Shown here one piece after another: positions 10,606 to 25,866 of a stretch of DNA of 64,000 nt. Every line of letters begins with the position of its first letter. Within the stretch, counting starts at the first letter, position 1. This DNA comes from Arenimonas sp. (GTDB taxonomy: Bacteria; Pseudomonadota; Gammaproteobacteria; Xanthomonadales; Xanthomonadaceae): NCBI RefSeq assembly GCF_022842045.1, contig NZ_JALHQI010000002.1:1-64000 (forward strand), read 5' to 3'. Position numbers and translations under genes: made by a program. The notes below the pieces were generated by a model that was not told where the DNA came from, did no database searches, and was given only the letters and a program-made list of their open reading frames with translations.

Positions 10606-12801
10606 TCAGCTGAAGATCTGGTTGCCGCCGTTCTTGTTGGCGATCTGGGCGGCGCGGGCCGCGCGCTCGACGATGCCGGCGGGGTCGCGCTCGTCGGGAC
10701 CGGCCTGGGCGACGCCGACGCTGACGCTGAGGCTGGGTGCGATGCGTGGGTCGATGCGCACCCGGCTGATGGCGGCCCGCAGGCGCTCGGCGTACTCGCG
10801 CGCCTGCAGCAGGCGGCGGCCGGGCGCCAGCACCAGGAAACCCTCGGGGCCGGAGCGACCGATCACGTCGCCGTATTCGATCTCTTCCAGCAGCAGCTCG
10901 GCCACCGGGCGCAGGCCGGCGGTAGCGCCCGCTTCGCCGCTGCCTTCGCGCAGCGCCGCGGCCTGGTCGAGCTGGATGCAGAGCAGGCTCAGCGGCACCT
11001 GCGTCAGGCGCGCGGTTTCCATGTGCTTGTCCAGGCGCTGGCGCAGGGCCTCGACCCGGAGCACGCCGGTGGCGGGGTCGGTATCGGCCGACTTTTGCGC
11101 CTTCACGGCGCCGGCGGCCTCTTCGCCGGCCATGATCGCCATCGCCGCGAACTCCGCGCACAGCGCCAGTTCGGCGTCGCTGTAGGTGACGTCGGCCTGG
11201 CGCTCGATCAGCAGCGCGCCCCAGCCGGGTTTCGGAATCGGGAGCGGGATCACCGCCAGCTGCACCTGTTCGAGCGGACCGGCCGGCCCGTCGAAATCGA
11301 TGCCCAGCTGCTGCGGCGCGCGCAGGCGGCTGAGGTTCTTGAGCAGGGTCGTGCGCTGGGCCAGCAGCTCGCGGTAGCGGCCCTCGGCCTCGGGCGGCTC
11401 GACCTGGATCATGTCCTCGCCGTGGAAGTGCATCGCCACCACCGCCGCCGACGTCTGGGTCAGCACCGGCTTGAGGCCATCGAGCAGGCGCCGGAACGCG
11501 ATCCACTTCAGGTCGCCGTCGGCCGCCGACTTCAGGCCGGCCTGCAGGCTTTCCACCAGGCGTTCGCGGGCCTGCTGGATTTTCTCGGCGGCCGTCGGCT
11601 CCGGCACCTCGGCCCGCTTTCGCATCGACCAGCGCTTCAGCCCGGCGCGTATCCAGGGCAAGGCCAGGTAGAGCGCGACGGTGACGGCCAGCATGGGCTG
11701 CCAGCCGTAGAGGTTGAACAAGGTGGGCGGCAGCACCTGGGCATCCGCCAGCACGCGCAGCACCACCGCGACCGCCGCGGCCAGCAGCGTCAGCAGCGGT
11801 GCCCAACGGTAGCTGCGCGAATCGAGCAGCAGCATCAGCAGGCAGGCCGCCAGCGCCACGCCGCTGCCGATCCAGGCCAGCCACTGCGTCATCAGCGGCG
11901 TCAGCACCCCGCCCAGCATGGCCCAGAGCGCCAGCAGCACCAGGCTCCAACCGAGTCCGCGCGCCCAGGGCACCAGGCCGGGCGCGGCCTTGGCCAGGCC
12001 ACTGTAGTAGCGCGTCGCCAGCACCATCGGACCCGCGCAAAGCAGCAGCAGGCCCTGCGGCACCGTCGCGCCGCGATCCGCCAGCAGCGACAGCTCCGGC
12101 AGCGAGTACAGGTGGCCGTTGATGCCCAGGCAGGCCAGCCAGATGCCCAGCGCCGCGCCGCCGACCGCCGGCGCGCCGGACCGGCTGTCTTCCACGTGGC
12201 GCACCAGCGAAAGCACCGCCACCAGCAGCAGCAGGCCGTAGGTGAGGCGGAAGAAGCGGCGCGCCTCGTCTTCGGCGGCGCGGGCGGTGGCGGGGTCCTG
12301 CAGGCGCAGGTGCAGGCCGCCATTCACCTTGCCCTGCAGGTGCAGGTAGAACTCGCTCTTGCCGGCCAGCTCGGCGGGAAGCGGCAGCAGGAAGTTGGCC
12401 GGCCAGGGATTGTCCTCCCCGGCGGGCCGGAAGAAGCTGTCCTCGGCCACCACCCGGGCGTCCGGCAGCAGCTTGAGCTGCAGGCGGTCCAGTGGCGCGC
12501 GGACGATGGCGAGCTGCCAGTTGGGGCCGCCGTCCCCGGGAAGTTCGGTGCGGATGCGGACCCAGATGTCGCGGCCTGGCCGGGCCTGGAACGAGAACCC
12601 GGGCGTGAGCACCGGCGTGAAGCCCGGCTGGGCCCGACCGGTGAGGATGTCGTCGAGGGTGGTGCCGACCGGCGTTTCCATCACGGCCAGGTCAAGCGCA
12701 GGCGCCGGGCCGGCGGCACGCACGGGCGCCGCCGACAGCGACAGGGCCATCAGGCTCGCGATCAGGAACGCCGGCAGATAACGCAAGCTGGAACTCCCCA
12801 T
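10606..12801 (-). CDS. 7TM sensory protein with C-terminal degenerate GGDEF domain
   Basis: Signal peptide, extracellular domain, several TM helices, cytosolic GGDEF-like region (DPATGVLRVEALRQRL...GRSGPEGFLVLAPG...SLSVSVGVAQ). Confidence 0.75.
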   Translation of the reverse strand: MGSSSLRYLPAFLIASLMALSLSAAPVRAAGPAPALDLAVMETPVGTTLDDILTGRAQPGFTPVLTPGFSFQARPGRDIWVRIRTELPGDGGPNWQLAIVRAPLDRLQLKLLPDARVVAEDSFFRPAGEDNPWPANFLLPLPAELAGKSEFYLHLQGKVNGGLHLRLQDPATARAAEDEARRFFRLTYGLLLLVAVLSLVRHVEDSRSGAPAVGGAALGIWLACLGINGHLYSLPELSLLADRGATVPQGLLLLCAGPMVLATRYYSGLAKAAPGLVPWARGLGWSLVLLALWAMLGGVLTPLMTQWLAWIGSGVALAACLLMLLLDSRSYRWAPLLTLLAAAVAVVLRVLADAQVLPPTLFNLYGWQPMLAVTVALYLALPWIRAGLKRWSMRKRAEVPEPTAAEKIQQARERLVESLQAGLKSAADGDLKWIAFRRLLDGLKPVLTQTSAAVVAMHFHGEDMIQVEPPEAEGRYRELLAQRTTLLKNLSRLRAPQQLGIDFDGPAGPLEQVQLAVIPLPIPKPGWGALLIERQADVTYSDAELALCAEFAAMAIMAGEEAAGAVKAQKSADTDPATGVLRVEALRQRLDKHMETARLTQVPLSLLCIQLDQAAALREGSGEAGATAGLRPVAELLLEEIEYGDVIGRSGPEGFLVLAPGRRLLQAREYAERLRAAISRVRIDPRIAPSLSVSVGVAQAGPDERDPAGIVERAARAAQIANKNGGNQIFS

Positions 12802-12924
12802 GTGGTCATGCCGCCCCCCGGCCCGCCCGATTCTATACTCGGCCCGGCCCCCGCGTTCAGCCCGGGAACGCCGGGGCGCCCGAGCCGGTAAACTGGGCGA
12901 CCCCAGCCAGCCCTCCCCGGACGC

Positions 12925-14673
<1,749 letters not shown>

Positions 14674-14674
14674 C

Positions 14675-15232
14675 ATGCTGTACGCCCAGCTGCACCTCAC
14701 CCTGCCGGCCTGGATCCACGAGGAAGTGGACACCCAGCGCCGCTACCCCGACGCCGACAGCCGCATCGCGCTCGCGATCCAGCTCTCGCGCCGCAACGTC
14801 GACCACCGCAGCGGCGGCCCCTTCGGCGCCGCGGTGTTCAACGAGGAGGGCCGGCTGGTCGGCGTCGGCGTGAACCGGGTGGTGCCGCACAACTGCTCGG
14901 CCGCGCACGCCGAAGTGATGGCGCTTGCCACCAGCCAGCAGCGCATGCAGAGCTTCCGCCTGAACCAGGCCGGCGGCCGCATCACCCTGGCCACCTCGGC
15001 CCAGCCCTGCAGCATGTGCTATGGCGCGCTGGTATGGGCCGGCATCGACGAACTGCTCATCGGGGCGCGGGCCGACGACGTGCAAACGCTCGCCGGCTTC
15101 GACGAAGGCCCGCTGCCGGCCGACTGGAAGGGCGAGCTGGAGAAGCGCGGCATCGCCGTGCACACCGACCTGATGCGCGACCACGCGCGCGACGTGCTGC
15201 GCGACTACGGGGAATCCGGACTTGTCTACTGA
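14675..15232 (+). CDS. Nucleoside deaminase (CMP/dCMP/guanine deaminase fold)
   Basis: HAEVMAL and PCSMCYGAL zinc-binding deaminase motifs. Confidence 0.88.
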   Translation: MLYAQLHLTLPAWIHEEVDTQRRYPDADSRIALAIQLSRRNVDHRSGGPFGAAVFNEEGRLVGVGVNRVVPHNCSAAHAEVMALATSQQRMQSFRLNQAGGRITLATSAQPCSMCYGALVWAGIDELLIGARADDVQTLAGFDEGPLPADWKGELEKRGIAVHTDLMRDHARDVLRDYGESGLVY

Positions 15233-16268
15233 CGGCCTGCTGGCCTACTGCCGCCCGGGCTTCGAGCCCGAGCTCGCCGCCGAACTCAGCGAACGCGCCG
15301 CGATCGCCGGCTTCCCGGGCTATGCCCGCACCGAGCGCAACGCCGGCTACGTGGAGTTCCTGGGCGTCGAGGACGGCGCTGGATTGGCCAAGGCACTGCC
15401 CTGGTCGACGCTGATCTTCGCCCGCCAGAAGCTGCGGCTCCTGGCCGACCTGCCCGGCATGGACCCGAAGGACCGCATCGCGCCGATCATGGAGGCGCTC
15501 GGTGGCCGCGGCCGGCACGGCGACGTCTGGGTAGAGCATCCCGACTCCGACGAGGGCAAGCAGCTCGCCGGCCTCGCCCGCGCGCTCGGCAATGCGCTGC
15601 GCCCTGCGCTTCGCCAGCGCGGCCTGATCACCGAGAAGGAAGACCGGCGCCTGCCGCGCCTGCACGTGCTGATGCTCGCCGGCGACCACGCGATGCTCGG
15701 CAGCGCCGACCCGAAGGACGCCTCGCCCTGGCCGCTGGGCGTGCCGCGCCTGCGCGCGCACGCCGATGCGCCCAGCCGCTCGGCGCTCAAGCTCGAGGAA
15801 GCGCTGATGATGCTGCTGACCGACAAGGAGCGCGCCGAGTTCATCAAGCCCGGCATGTTCGCCGCCGACCTTGGCGCGGCCCCCGGCGGCTGGAGCTGGG
15901 TGCTGGCGCGCCAGCACGTGCGGGTGTTCTCGGTCGACAACGGTCCGATGGCGCAGAGTGCGCTGGACATGCCGGTGATCGAGCACATCCGCGCCGACGG
16001 CTTCCGCTGGCAGCCGCCCAAGCCGCTGGACTGGATGGTCTGCGACATGGTCGAGTCGCCGCGCAAGGTGGCCGACCGCATGGCCACCTGGTTCCGCGAA
16101 GGCTGGTGCAAGCACGCCATCTTCAACCTCAAGCTGCCGATGAAGAAGCGATGGGACGAAACCCGCGACTGCCTGCAGCACTTCGTCGACCACGCCGGCC
16201 GCCCGCTGACGCTGCGCGCGAAGCAGCTCTACCACGACCGCGAGGAGATCACGGTGTATGCGGGCTAG
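15222..16268 (+). CDS. rlmM: 23S rRNA C2498 2'-O-ribose methyltransferase
   Basis: LLAYCRPGFEPELAAEL start; SAM motif DLGAAPGGWSWVLAR; NLKLPMKKRW. Confidence 0.93.
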   Translation: MSTDGLLAYCRPGFEPELAAELSERAAIAGFPGYARTERNAGYVEFLGVEDGAGLAKALPWSTLIFARQKLRLLADLPGMDPKDRIAPIMEALGGRGRHGDVWVEHPDSDEGKQLAGLARALGNALRPALRQRGLITEKEDRRLPRLHVLMLAGDHAMLGSADPKDASPWPLGVPRLRAHADAPSRSALKLEEALMMLLTDKERAEFIKPGMFAADLGAAPGGWSWVLARQHVRVFSVDNGPMAQSALDMPVIEHIRADGFRWQPPKPLDWMVCDMVESPRKVADRMATWFREGWCKHAIFNLKLPMKKRWDETRDCLQHFVDHAGRPLTLRAKQLYHDREEITVYAG

Positions 16269-16578
16269 CCTCGCCCTGCTTGCGCTGCTGCTGGCCGCGC
16301 CTGTCGCAGCCGCCGACGACTATTTTTCGCAGGTCGACACCGACGGCGATGGCCGGGTTTCGCTGCCCGAGTTCCTGGAACGAATGAGTTTCGCGTTCCG
16401 GCAGATGGACACGAACCTCAACGACATCCTCGAACCCGGCGAGCAGCACATCCCGGACGCGCCCACGATCACGCTCGCCGAGCACCACGAGCGCTTCACG
16501 GCACAGTTCCACCGCCAGGACGCCGACGGCGACGGCCACCTCTCCCCCGCCGAACTCCTCGCCCCACCCCGCCGCTGA
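16258..16578 (+). CDS. EF-hand domain secreted protein
   Basis: Signal peptide then Ca-loop candidates DTDGDGRVSLPEF and DADGDGHLSPAEL; overlaps rlmM end by 11 bp. Confidence 0.8.
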   Translation: MRASLALLALLLAAPVAAADDYFSQVDTDGDGRVSLPEFLERMSFAFRQMDTNLNDILEPGEQHIPDAPTITLAEHHERFTAQFHRQDADGDGHLSPAELLAPPRR

Positions 16579-16608
16579 ACGCCACGTGCGCCTTGCGCAC
16601 GCCGGGGG

Positions 16609-16998
16609 TCAGGGAAGTTGGGTGATGAAGCCGGCGATGGCGAAGAGGGCCATCGCGATCATCAGCAGCAGCGTGAGCAGCGTGCCGAGGAAGCGGCCGG
16701 GACTGACGCCCCCGCTGCGGCTCAGGCCCCACGCGTGCAGGATGCGCGAGACCAGCAGCGTCGCGCCGAAGCCATGGATGACCGCGTCCGAGTAGCCGTT
16801 CAGCTCCATGCCGCCGAGCAGGATCAAGGCCAGCGGCAGGTACTCGACGGCATTGGCGTGCACGCGCACCCGCCGGTTGAGTTCGCCGTGGCCACCGTCG
16901 CCCAGCCCGACCCGATGCTTGACCCGATAGGCCATCACCCGGCCGGCGAGGAAGAGGACAAGCAGGGTGCAAAGCGCGGCATACAGCAGGGTGATCAT
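16609..16998 (-). CDS. MAPEG family membrane protein
   Basis: 129 aa hydrophobic; RVHANAVEYLPLALILLGGME motif typical of MAPEG. Confidence 0.85.
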   Translation of the reverse strand: MITLLYAALCTLLVLFLAGRVMAYRVKHRVGLGDGGHGELNRRVRVHANAVEYLPLALILLGGMELNGYSDAVIHGFGATLLVSRILHAWGLSRSGGVSPGRFLGTLLTLLLMIAMALFAIAGFITQLP

Positions 16999-17065
16999 CG
17001 GCGGTCCATCCCGTGGGCGTGGCCGCCATGATCCGCCGGGTCGCTGGCGGATCGCAATGCCGCGG

Positions 17066-18466
17066 TCAGATCAGGCCGTTTCGCCAAGGGCCGGTGATCG
17101 CCACGGTGAAGCCGGGCGCGTAGACGTTCGCAAACAGCCAGCGGCCATCGGGAGAGAAACAGGCACCGGCCCACTCGGCGTCGCGGAAGTCGCCGGCGAA
17201 TCCCATCTGGCCCTCCAGGCGGACGTGGTTGCGGCAGAATTCGAACAGGCCGCCGTCGCGGGTCAGCCCGTAGAGGCGCTGCACCGGCTGGTCGGAGTCC
17301 TCGCAGATCACCAGGCCGCCGCGCGGGCTCAGCACCACGTTGTCGGGGTAGTCGAGTTCGAGTGGATCCGGTGACTCGTAGGCCAGCTCCAGCACCTCGG
17401 CACCGGGGTGGTAGGCCCAGACCTGGCCGCAGGCAGCGTCGCCGCCATTGGTGGCGGTGAAGTAAACGCGGCCATCGCCGACGATCACGCCCTCGAGCCG
17501 CGTGAAGCGCGAGCCGCCGGCCGCAAGGCCCTGGCGCAGCACGCCCAGGCCCTCGCCGTAGGTATCGGCGCCCGCCAGCGGATCCGGGATGTCCACCCAC
17601 TGCACGCGCAGCCGCTCGCCCACGCGGCGGCCGCTGCGCAGGTCGGGCGCGCCGACCGCGCGCAGCATCTGCAGGCGCCCGCCGCGCACCGGCTGGCCGG
17701 GCACCTTCGGGATCATCCGGTAGAAGCCGGCCTCGGGATCGGTGTCCTCGGTGAGGTAGAAGATGCCGGTCGCGGGATCCACCGACACCGCCTCGTGCTT
17801 GAACTGGCCCATCGCCAGCAGCGGCTCGGCGCGCGAGACGCCGTCGGCCGGCACTTCGAACACGAAGCCGTGGTCGCGCGCGAGCACGTGGTCGGCATTG
17901 GACAGCGTGACCGGCCCGGCCGCGCTGACGAACTCCTCGCAGCTCAGCCAGGTGCCCCAGGGCGTGGTGCCGCCGCCGCAGTTGTTGACGGTGCCGCCCA
18001 GCGAGGGCCGCGACTCGAGCAGCTTGCCGCTGGCGGTGTCGAAGCGAAGGGTCGCGGTGCCGCCACTGCAGCGCGCGTCGTAGGTCGCGCCGGCCGGCGC
18101 GAAGCTGCCCCACGCGGCCTTCACCTCGTGGTTGCGCACCAGCGTCACCACGCCGCCCTCGGCGCGCACCACGCCCATGCCGTCGTGCGAATCGGGCGTG
18201 CGCTCGCCATCGGACATCGGCTCGTTGGCCCAGCCGAAGGTGGTGTAGCTGAAGCCCGCCGGCAGCTGCAGCAGCGGCAGCCCGGTATTGAGGTCGCGCA
18301 CCGGCCGCAGCGGGCCGTAGCCGGCATGGGCGGCGCCCGGCGCACCGGCCTGCGCCAGCAGTTGCCCGATCGGGCTCAGCCCCAGCGCGACCGCGCCAAG
18401 GCCCAGGCCGCCGGCCTTGAGCAGGCGGCGGCGCGACAGCAGCGAATCATCCTTGAGGGAATCCAT
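17066..18466 (-). CDS. PhoX/DUF839 family protein with Tat signal
   Basis: LSRRRLLKAGGLGLGAVALG Tat signal; VRNHEVKAAWG, GGGTTPWGTWLSCEE and LEGVIVGDGRVYFTATNGGD typical of PhoX-like proteins. Confidence 0.88.
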   Translation of the reverse strand: MDSLKDDSLLSRRRLLKAGGLGLGAVALGLSPIGQLLAQAGAPGAAHAGYGPLRPVRDLNTGLPLLQLPAGFSYTTFGWANEPMSDGERTPDSHDGMGVVRAEGGVVTLVRNHEVKAAWGSFAPAGATYDARCSGGTATLRFDTASGKLLESRPSLGGTVNNCGGGTTPWGTWLSCEEFVSAAGPVTLSNADHVLARDHGFVFEVPADGVSRAEPLLAMGQFKHEAVSVDPATGIFYLTEDTDPEAGFYRMIPKVPGQPVRGGRLQMLRAVGAPDLRSGRRVGERLRVQWVDIPDPLAGADTYGEGLGVLRQGLAAGGSRFTRLEGVIVGDGRVYFTATNGGDAACGQVWAYHPGAEVLELAYESPDPLELDYPDNVVLSPRGGLVICEDSDQPVQRLYGLTRDGGLFEFCRNHVRLEGQMGFAGDFRDAEWAGACFSPDGRWLFANVYAPGFTVAITGPWRNGLI

Positions 18467-18537
18467 GCGAAAGAGGCCCTTGCAACCAGGCCGTCATTGC
18501 ACCAGCGCCAGGTATCAGCGATGTGACAGCACTGGCT

Positions 18538-18951
18538 TCAGTCGAGGATCTCGATCGCGGTGGCGACGATGCGCAGCTCGCGCTCGGCCGGCGGCGCGGC
18601 GCCGTCCTCCTCGACCAGGTGGCGGGCGTGCTCTTCGCTGATCGGCTCGATCTGCAGCTGGCCATAGGCGACCGCGCGGCCGCTGGCGCCCTTGGGCACC
18701 TCGAAGCCGTGGTCCTTGGCCATCACGCGGGCGCTGCTGCCGGCGTCCTCGAGCACGACCCAGCAGCCCTTCTTCTGGCAGACCTGGGTGATGCGGCCGC
18801 TGAACTTGGCGGGCGCATCGGCATGAACGGCCGGATCGGCGGCGGCGGCCGAGATCGCCACCGGCTCGCCGGCGGGCATGGGCTCGCCGTAGTTGGCGGC
18901 CATCGCGGCCGGGGCGGCGCACAGCATCAACAGGCCAAGCAGCTTCTTCAT
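18538..18951 (-). CDS. DUF4920-like exported protein
   Basis: Signal peptide MKKLLGLLMLCAAPAAMA; FSGRITQVCQKKGCWVVLED pattern recognised as DUF4920. Confidence 0.72.
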   Translation of the reverse strand: MKKLLGLLMLCAAPAAMAANYGEPMPAGEPVAISAAAADPAVHADAPAKFSGRITQVCQKKGCWVVLEDAGSSARVMAKDHGFEVPKGASGRAVAYGQLQIEPISEEHARHLVEEDGAAPPAERELRIVATAIEILD

Positions 18952-18961
18952 CGTGGTGTCC

Positions 18962-19852
<891 letters not shown>

Positions 19853-19862
19853 GGCCTTGCTC

Positions 19863-21820
<1,958 letters not shown>

Positions 21821-21860
21821 TCACGCGCGCCCCGGCCGGAGCCGGGACGCGCGTCGTTTC

Positions 21861-22364
21861 TCACTTGGCTTCGACGAAGACGTAGGTCGCGCCCGAGGCC
21901 TCGACCACCGGCTTCACGCGCTCGCTGTCGGCCGGGGTACCGATGAACAGCACGATCGAGCCCTTCAGCGCAGTCGGCTCGGCGCCGGTGAACGCGGTGA
22001 CGATCAGGTCGGCCATCTTGGCGCTGTCGGGCGAACCGAAGGCCAGCATGTTGCCCGGCAGCACGGTGCGCAGCACGACGGCGCTGACGTTCTCGAGCTG
22101 GCGCGCGTACTGGGTGCGGCCGTCGGCATCGCCCTCGGTCAGCGTGTCGCTGTTGGCCGGCAGGTAGTACGGGAAGATGCGGTCGGTGACGCCGGCCTGG
22201 TTCTGGGCCACGACCTTGCCCAGGTATTCCTTCCAGGCCATGTCGTCGCCGTCGGCCGGGGCGACCAGCGCGGCCGGGGCCGGCGCGGCCTCTTCTTCCT
22301 TCTGGCAGCCGGCGAGCAGGGTGAGCGAGAGCAGCAGGGCAAGCGGAGCAAGGATGCGGTTCAT
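21861..22364 (-). CDS. Hypothetical lipoprotein
   Basis: MNRILAPLALLLSLTLLAGCQKEEE lipobox. Confidence 0.8.
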   Translation of the reverse strand: MNRILAPLALLLSLTLLAGCQKEEEAAPAPAALVAPADGDDMAWKEYLGKVVAQNQAGVTDRIFPYYLPANSDTLTEGDADGRTQYARQLENVSAVVLRTVLPGNMLAFGSPDSAKMADLIVTAFTGAEPTALKGSIVLFIGTPADSERVKPVVEASGATYVFVEAK

Positions 22365-22389
22365 GGTGTTGCCTCTCTTGTAATGGGTA

Positions 22390-23510
<1,121 letters not shown>

Positions 23511-23566
23511 CGGGGAGCGAGGGGGCCGGGTGGTAACATCCGCGCATTGTCCGCGAAAGCAGCGCG

Positions 23567-24640
23567 ATGTTCGATTTCCTGAAGAAGAAACCCGAGAAAC
23601 CCGAGCCGGCCAAGCCCGCCGAGGCGCCCACGCGCGCGGGTTTCAGCCCCGAGGACCTGGCGCGCGCGTTCACCGTGCACCAGGAGGAGAAGCAGGCCCG
23701 GCTGGAGGCCGAGCGCGCCGAGGGCCGCGAGGCCATGCGCGGCACCTTGGGCGGCACGCTGTTCGCGCGCAGCCTGGGCGGTCTGTTCGCGCGCAACCCG
23801 AAGCTGGACGAGGACCTGCTCGACGAGATCGAGACCGCGCTGATCACGGCCGACGTCGGCGTCACCGCCACCCGCGAGATCGTCGAGCGCATGCGCAAGC
23901 GCATGAAGGCGCGCGACTTCGCCGACGCCCAGGCCCTGCTGACCGCCCTTCGCAACGACCTGCTGGCGATGCTCAAGCCGGTGGCCAAGCCGCTCGGGAT
24001 CGACGCCGAAGCCAAGCCCTTCGTCATCCTCACCGTCGGCGTGAACGGCGTCGGCAAGACCACCACCATCGGCAAGCTGGCGCGCCGCTTCCAGCTCGAC
24101 GGCCATACGCTGATGCTCGCCGCGGGCGACACCTTCCGCGCCGCCGCGGTCGAGCAGCTCAAGATCTGGGGCGAGCGCAACAACGTCGCCGTGATCGCCC
24201 AGGGCCAGGACGCCGATCCGGCGTCGGTCGCCTTCGACGGCCTGCAGGCGGCGAAGGCGCGCGGCGTGGACGTGCTGATCGCCGACACCGCCGGCCGGCT
24301 GCACACCCAGCAGGGCCTGATGGCCGAGCTGGGCAAGATCCGCCGCGTGCTGGGCAAGGTGGATGCGCGCGCGCCGCACGAGGTGCTGCTGGTGATCGAC
24401 GGCACCACCGGCCAGAACGCACTCAACCAGTTGCGCCAGTTCCACGCCGCGGTGAACGTGACCGGCCTGGTCGTCACCAAGCTCGACGGCACCGCCAAGG
24501 GCGGCGTGCTGTTCGCGCTGGCGCGTGAGTTCGGCATCCCGATCCGCTTCATCGGCCTGGGCGAAAAGCCCGAGGACCTGCGCGTGTTCGATCCCGAGGG
24601 CTTCGTGGACGCGCTGCTGCCCGGCACGCTCGGGGCCTGA
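23567..24640 (+). CDS. ftsY: Signal recognition particle receptor
   Basis: SRP-GTPase motifs GVNGVGKTTTIGKLA, DTAGRLHTQ, TKLDGTAKGG. Confidence 0.97.
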   Translation: MFDFLKKKPEKPEPAKPAEAPTRAGFSPEDLARAFTVHQEEKQARLEAERAEGREAMRGTLGGTLFARSLGGLFARNPKLDEDLLDEIETALITADVGVTATREIVERMRKRMKARDFADAQALLTALRNDLLAMLKPVAKPLGIDAEAKPFVILTVGVNGVGKTTTIGKLARRFQLDGHTLMLAAGDTFRAAAVEQLKIWGERNNVAVIAQGQDADPASVAFDGLQAAKARGVDVLIADTAGRLHTQQGLMAELGKIRRVLGKVDARAPHEVLLVIDGTTGQNALNQLRQFHAAVNVTGLVVTKLDGTAKGGVLFALAREFGIPIRFIGLGEKPEDLRVFDPEGFVDALLPGTLGA

Positions 24641-25866
24641 TGGCGGACGCGCCGCGCAAACGCCGCTGGCCCTGGATCCTGGCGGCCCTCGTCGCCCTGG
24701 CCGGGCTGGCTGCTGTCTGGGTCAATCGGCAGCTCGAACCCAACCGGCTCACGGCCACGGTGCTCGCGCGCGCCGGCGAGGCGATGGGGCTCGAGTTGAC
24801 GATCGAAGGCACGCCCGAGTACGCGCTGCGGCCCGAGCCGCGGTTGGTGTTGCCGGGACTGAAGGTGCGGCAGCCCGGTGCCGCCGCGCCCTGGATACTT
24901 CGCGCCGAGCGCGCCGAGGTTTCGCTGCCCTGGGACACGCTGACCGGCGGCGACTCGCGGGTGATCACGCGCCTGGAGCTGCAGCGGCCCGAGCTGGACC
25001 TGGACGCGTTCGAAACCTGGCAGGCATCGCGGCCGCCTTCCGCCGCGCCCTTCGAGTTACCTACGTTCACCGATGGGCTGTTGCTGCGCGACGGGCGAAT
25101 CCTTGGCACGGACTGGGCGATCGAAGCCTTCGCGCTCGAACTGCCCGAACTGGTGCCGGACGCGCCGGCGAGCGCCGAACTCTCCGGCCGCTTCGTGCAG
25201 CCGACGACAGAGATCGTGTTCGCCGGCCGGCTGGATGCCGATCGCGCCGGTCTCGCGACCCCGCTTGCGCTGGATGCGAACGGACGCCTGCGCAGCGGCG
25301 ACACCGACGTGCCCTGGACCCTGGCGATGGCCGGCCAGCTCGACGCGACCGGCGAGCCGCTGTCGATCTCTTTCGACAAGCTGCAGTGGCGCTCGGAGTC
25401 CCCGCTGCCCGACCTGGACGGCGCTGGCCGCGTGGACTACGGCGAGGCGCTGTCGCTGCAGCTCAAGGGCGAACTGCCGCGCTGGCCCGCCGGCTGGCCG
25501 GCCCTGCCCGAGCCGCTGGCTTCGTCGACGGCGGCCTTCGGATTCGCGCTGCAATACGACGGCCCGCCCGACGCCAGCGGGCCGTTTGCGCTGCTGCTGC
25601 GCCGGGACGAGACGGTGCTGGAAACCACGCTGGTCGTTCCCGGACTGATGGCCTGGCTCGACGCCGACGCCGCCAACCCGCTGCCGCCGCTGTCGGGCAC
25701 GCTGCAAGCGCCGCGCCTCGACGTCGGCGGCGCAACATTAGAGGGCGTGCGCATTACCCTCGATGACGAGGCAACCGACACCGCCCCTGCAGGAGGGACT
25801 TCAGTCCCGAACGCCGCGGCGATCGGGACTGAAGTCCCTCCCACAAAAGGCGACGGCGATGAGTGA
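24640..25866 (+). CDS. AsmA-like membrane-anchored protein
   Basis: N-terminal TM anchor; AsmA-type repeat architecture; upstream of mutY, where asmA-like genes are often found. Confidence 0.7.
   Translation: MADAPRKRRWPWILAALVALAGLAAVWVNRQLEPNRLTATVLARAGEAMGLELTIEGTPEYALRPEPRLVLPGLKVRQPGAAAPWILRAERAEVSLPWDTLTGGDSRVITRLELQRPELDLDAFETWQASRPPSAAPFELPTFTDGLLLRDGRILGTDWAIEAFALELPELVPDAPASAELSGRFVQPTTEIVFAGRLDADRAGLATPLALDANGRLRSGDTDVPWTLAMAGQLDATGEPLSISFDKLQWRSESPLPDLDGAGRVDYGEALSLQLKGELPRWPAGWPALPEPLASSTAAFGFALQYDGPPDASGPFALLLRRDETVLETTLVVPGLMAWLDADAANPLPPLSGTLQAPRLDVGGATLEGVRITLDDEATDTAPAGGTSVPNAAAIGTEVPPTKGDGDE
25788..25845. repeat. Near-palindromic dispersed repeat, copy 1 (in the AsmA-like 3' end)
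   Basis: tgcAGGAGGGACTTCAGTCCCGA...TCGGGACTGAAGTCCCTCCcaca; arms also match copy at 50358-50421. Confidence 0.88.

Noticed and set aside
9947-12040. 697 aa minus ORF containing the GST at its C-terminus
   Set aside because: Only the last 216 aa from MSTTLVIGNKNYSSW are protein-like; the rest overlaps the sensor protein out of frame.
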